This document shows, piece by piece, positions 61,701 to 64,000 of a stretch of DNA of 64,000 nt. Source of the DNA: Diplonema japonicum (taxonomy: Eukaryota > Euglenozoa > Diplonemea > Diplonemida > Diplonemidae); assembly GCA_964019335.1 (NCBI GenBank), contig OZ025691.1:310001-374000 (forward strand). The letters run 5' to 3'. Every line of letters starts with the position of its first letter. Position 1 is the stretch's first letter. The position numbers and the translations under genes are program-made. The notes beneath the pieces are model-generated. The model was not told the origin of the DNA. It saw only the letters and a program-made list of their open reading frames with translations, and made no database searches.

Positions 61701-63143
61701 GCTGCGTGAAGTATCTGAAATCGTGTTCCCCTCCAGGCCTTCATCGCTAGAGTCGAGCATGCCGTCCCCTGTTTATTTCCCCGGTGCGCAGGAGGTGCTA
61801 GAACACGCAAGCAGCCGAACGAGCAGCTCAACGGATCAAACCTCAACCAAGGAACAATCCCTAAAACCACCATCCCCGCCACTTCTTCCTCCCCCCCGCG
61901 TGGTCAGCGCTGATACTTACTTCTTATACAAAGAGGATAGCAAGGTTATTCCCGAAATAATAGACAGCATCAGCCGTCACGATAAGAAACCTGTACTGAG
62001 ACGCACTGGGCCAAGGGAGAGCCTTGGCGTGGTGAAGGTTGGAAAAGAGTCTGCTAAGGAAGTGGTGAAAACGGAATCGGAGGATGAAGAGTCGCAAGGT
62101 GTTCGTGAGAAGGGGCGCAGCAGCACAGCCACGGTGTCCGGCTCTTCTCGGGAAAGCGAGCCGGAGCTGGAAGCGGAACCGGAGCCGGTGACGCCTCCAG
62201 CGGGTCCAGAACCTCCACCCATAGCTGATATCGCAGTCGCAGTGGCGTCTACGCCTCACTGTGTTGACACGGCGAGACCAGAACGTAGAGTGAGTATTGC
62301 GAATGAGGAGCCCACAGCAACGGATGTCTTTATATCCAGTCAGCCTTCTTCGCCCTTTGACACTCCGTATGAACATTTGTTGAAGGAGACGCCACGTGTG
62401 CCCTGTTCCCCTTGGTCAGCTGACATCTATTCTGGTAGGTCTTTTGCCCCGCAGCCGCCGATTGACGTTGTTCCGAAACAAATTGCGATCCCCACGGTCC
62501 CCCCGTTGCAGGCAGTGGTGGATGCGCAAAACCATCCGTTTCTTCGTCGTGATGAGCTGGCCGCACCTAAGCCGGTCCGGATAAAAGGAAGGAGGAGAAA
62601 TGTGTACAAGAAAACGCTGCTGGAGGTGCAAGGCAACATCCAGCCAAACGATACTGGGGACTGGGTGTGGAAGATTAACAAGGAAAAGGGATCAAATGTG
62701 AAGCCGCGAGTCTCCAGAGTCTGCGCCGTTGCCGAGACTTCCTTATGCCCACAGGTTGCCACTCTTGAAGAGGTTAGCCTCATTGCCAAGCTGCCTCCCG
62801 ACATGCTCCCCCGCATCAGCCCTTCGAGAGACGCGGTCTCCCGCAAATGGAAATCTTCTGAAGGCACTTTTACCTATTCACGACATACATCCCCCAGGGC
62901 TGCCCAGACGCAGATATGGGCTTTGCCAAGCATCTCTCCTGATTACCTCGCCCTCACAGCACCGCATATCTCCCCTGACACTGTCAGGGAGGTTTGTGCG
63001 ATGCGGATATGCTGATCACCTTCCGGTGACCAGTGGACTTTCTGGGTTCTTTTCTTTGTTCTTCTTCTCTTCCTCTGTTGTTCCCATTTTTTTTTTTAAA
63101 CATACAGGAGACACGAGAGGGACAAGCTAGACGGAAAGTCTAG
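55789..63143 (+). CDS. Giant right-handed beta-helix (PbH1/NosD-type) repeat protein
   Basis: About 2412 residues: exon 55789-62991, a 116-nt intron (T-rich, ending CATACAG) and a terminal exon 63108-63143. Without splicing it ends at 63015 (2408 residues), so only the last residues are affected. From about 40 to 1700 there are some 60-70 rungs of 22-24 residues with pattern G(I/V)x(I/V) ... P ... (I/F)xxNx(I/F), e.g. GVEISEDAAPSLHENTF, as in parallel beta-helix proteins such as FBXO11 and NosD. There is no signal peptide or F-box, so it is probably cytosolic or flagellar. Residues about 1700-2400 are Ser/Thr/Pro/Lys-rich, disordered, with no recognised domain. Function unknown; a ruler or scaffold is conceivable. 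Confidence 0.85.
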
Positions 63144-63177
63144 AAGGAGGCAAAAGGGAAAAAGGAAAGGACGTAAG

Positions 63178-64000
<823 letters not shown>

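Noticed and set aside
1026-63107. Excess of introns with length divisible by three
   Set aside because: 11 of 26 resolved introns fit, not far enough from one third for such a small sample.

Overview
The window is nuclear DNA of a single-celled eukaryote. It has GT-AG introns, a SEC23 COPII subunit, ribosomal protein eL32, a Pumilio protein, a CEP120-like basal-body protein and a class III nucleotide cyclase. Coding DNA is GC-balanced. Non-coding DNA is full of long A, T, C and G runs. All 22 gene calls lie on the + strand, some only about 100 bp apart. Most introns are 33-68 nt with GTAT-type donors. One-way gene order, trypanosome-type cyclase logic and a basal-body protein fit a flagellate with directional, polycistronic gene clusters. 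An intron-bearing euglenozoan such as a diplonemid is my best guess, with dinoflagellate-like lineages as the alternative. I found no spliced leader, so the taxonomic call is inference.

Layout. 3-2579: 3' part of a DPP8/9-type dipeptidyl peptidase. 4043-6658: large helical-repeat protein. 6858-9355: seven-exon protein with a ubiquitin-like domain and a membrane tail, then a doubtful small gene at 9491-9823. 10766-13263: SEC23. 13919-14173: small Cys-rich protein. 14286-18047: long coiled coil. 18390-21530: membrane receptor cyclase with two cyclase modules. 21531-25418: gene-free, with long T tracts and a decayed inverted-repeat transposon. 25419-28290: eL32 and a PUF protein. 29734-33517: a PARG-type macrodomain protein with PBZ-like zinc fingers, then an NmrA-like NAD(P)-binding membrane protein whose second intron holds fold-back elements.

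34324-37743: four smaller genes, two of them probably ER-lumenal or secreted (PSI-like and canopy-like). 39849-42041: SLC35-type transporter and a macro-like protein. 44878-52726: two tandem multi-pass class 3 lipases whose 3' 1.1 kb is almost identical, a sign of gene conversion; between them lie fold-back elements and dispersed repeats. 53827-63143: a small basic protein, the CEP120-like protein and a 2.4-thousand-residue beta-helix protein. 63178 to the end: the start of a Gly/Lys- then Gln-rich protein.

The genes do not form one pathway. Loose themes are membrane and secretory functions (SEC23, lipases, transporter, ER-lumen proteins), ADP-ribose biology (PARG, macro-like protein) and flagellar or cytoskeletal structure (CEP120-like, coiled coil, possibly the beta-helix protein). 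The least explained signals are several short dispersed elements: a 65-135 nt family with pairing ends (36316, 53578), a ~37 nt family embedded in T tracts (6686, 27575, 48246), a perfect ~50 bp repeat (38539, 49370), and fold-back elements at 32378-33111, 43207-43275 and 48304-48480.
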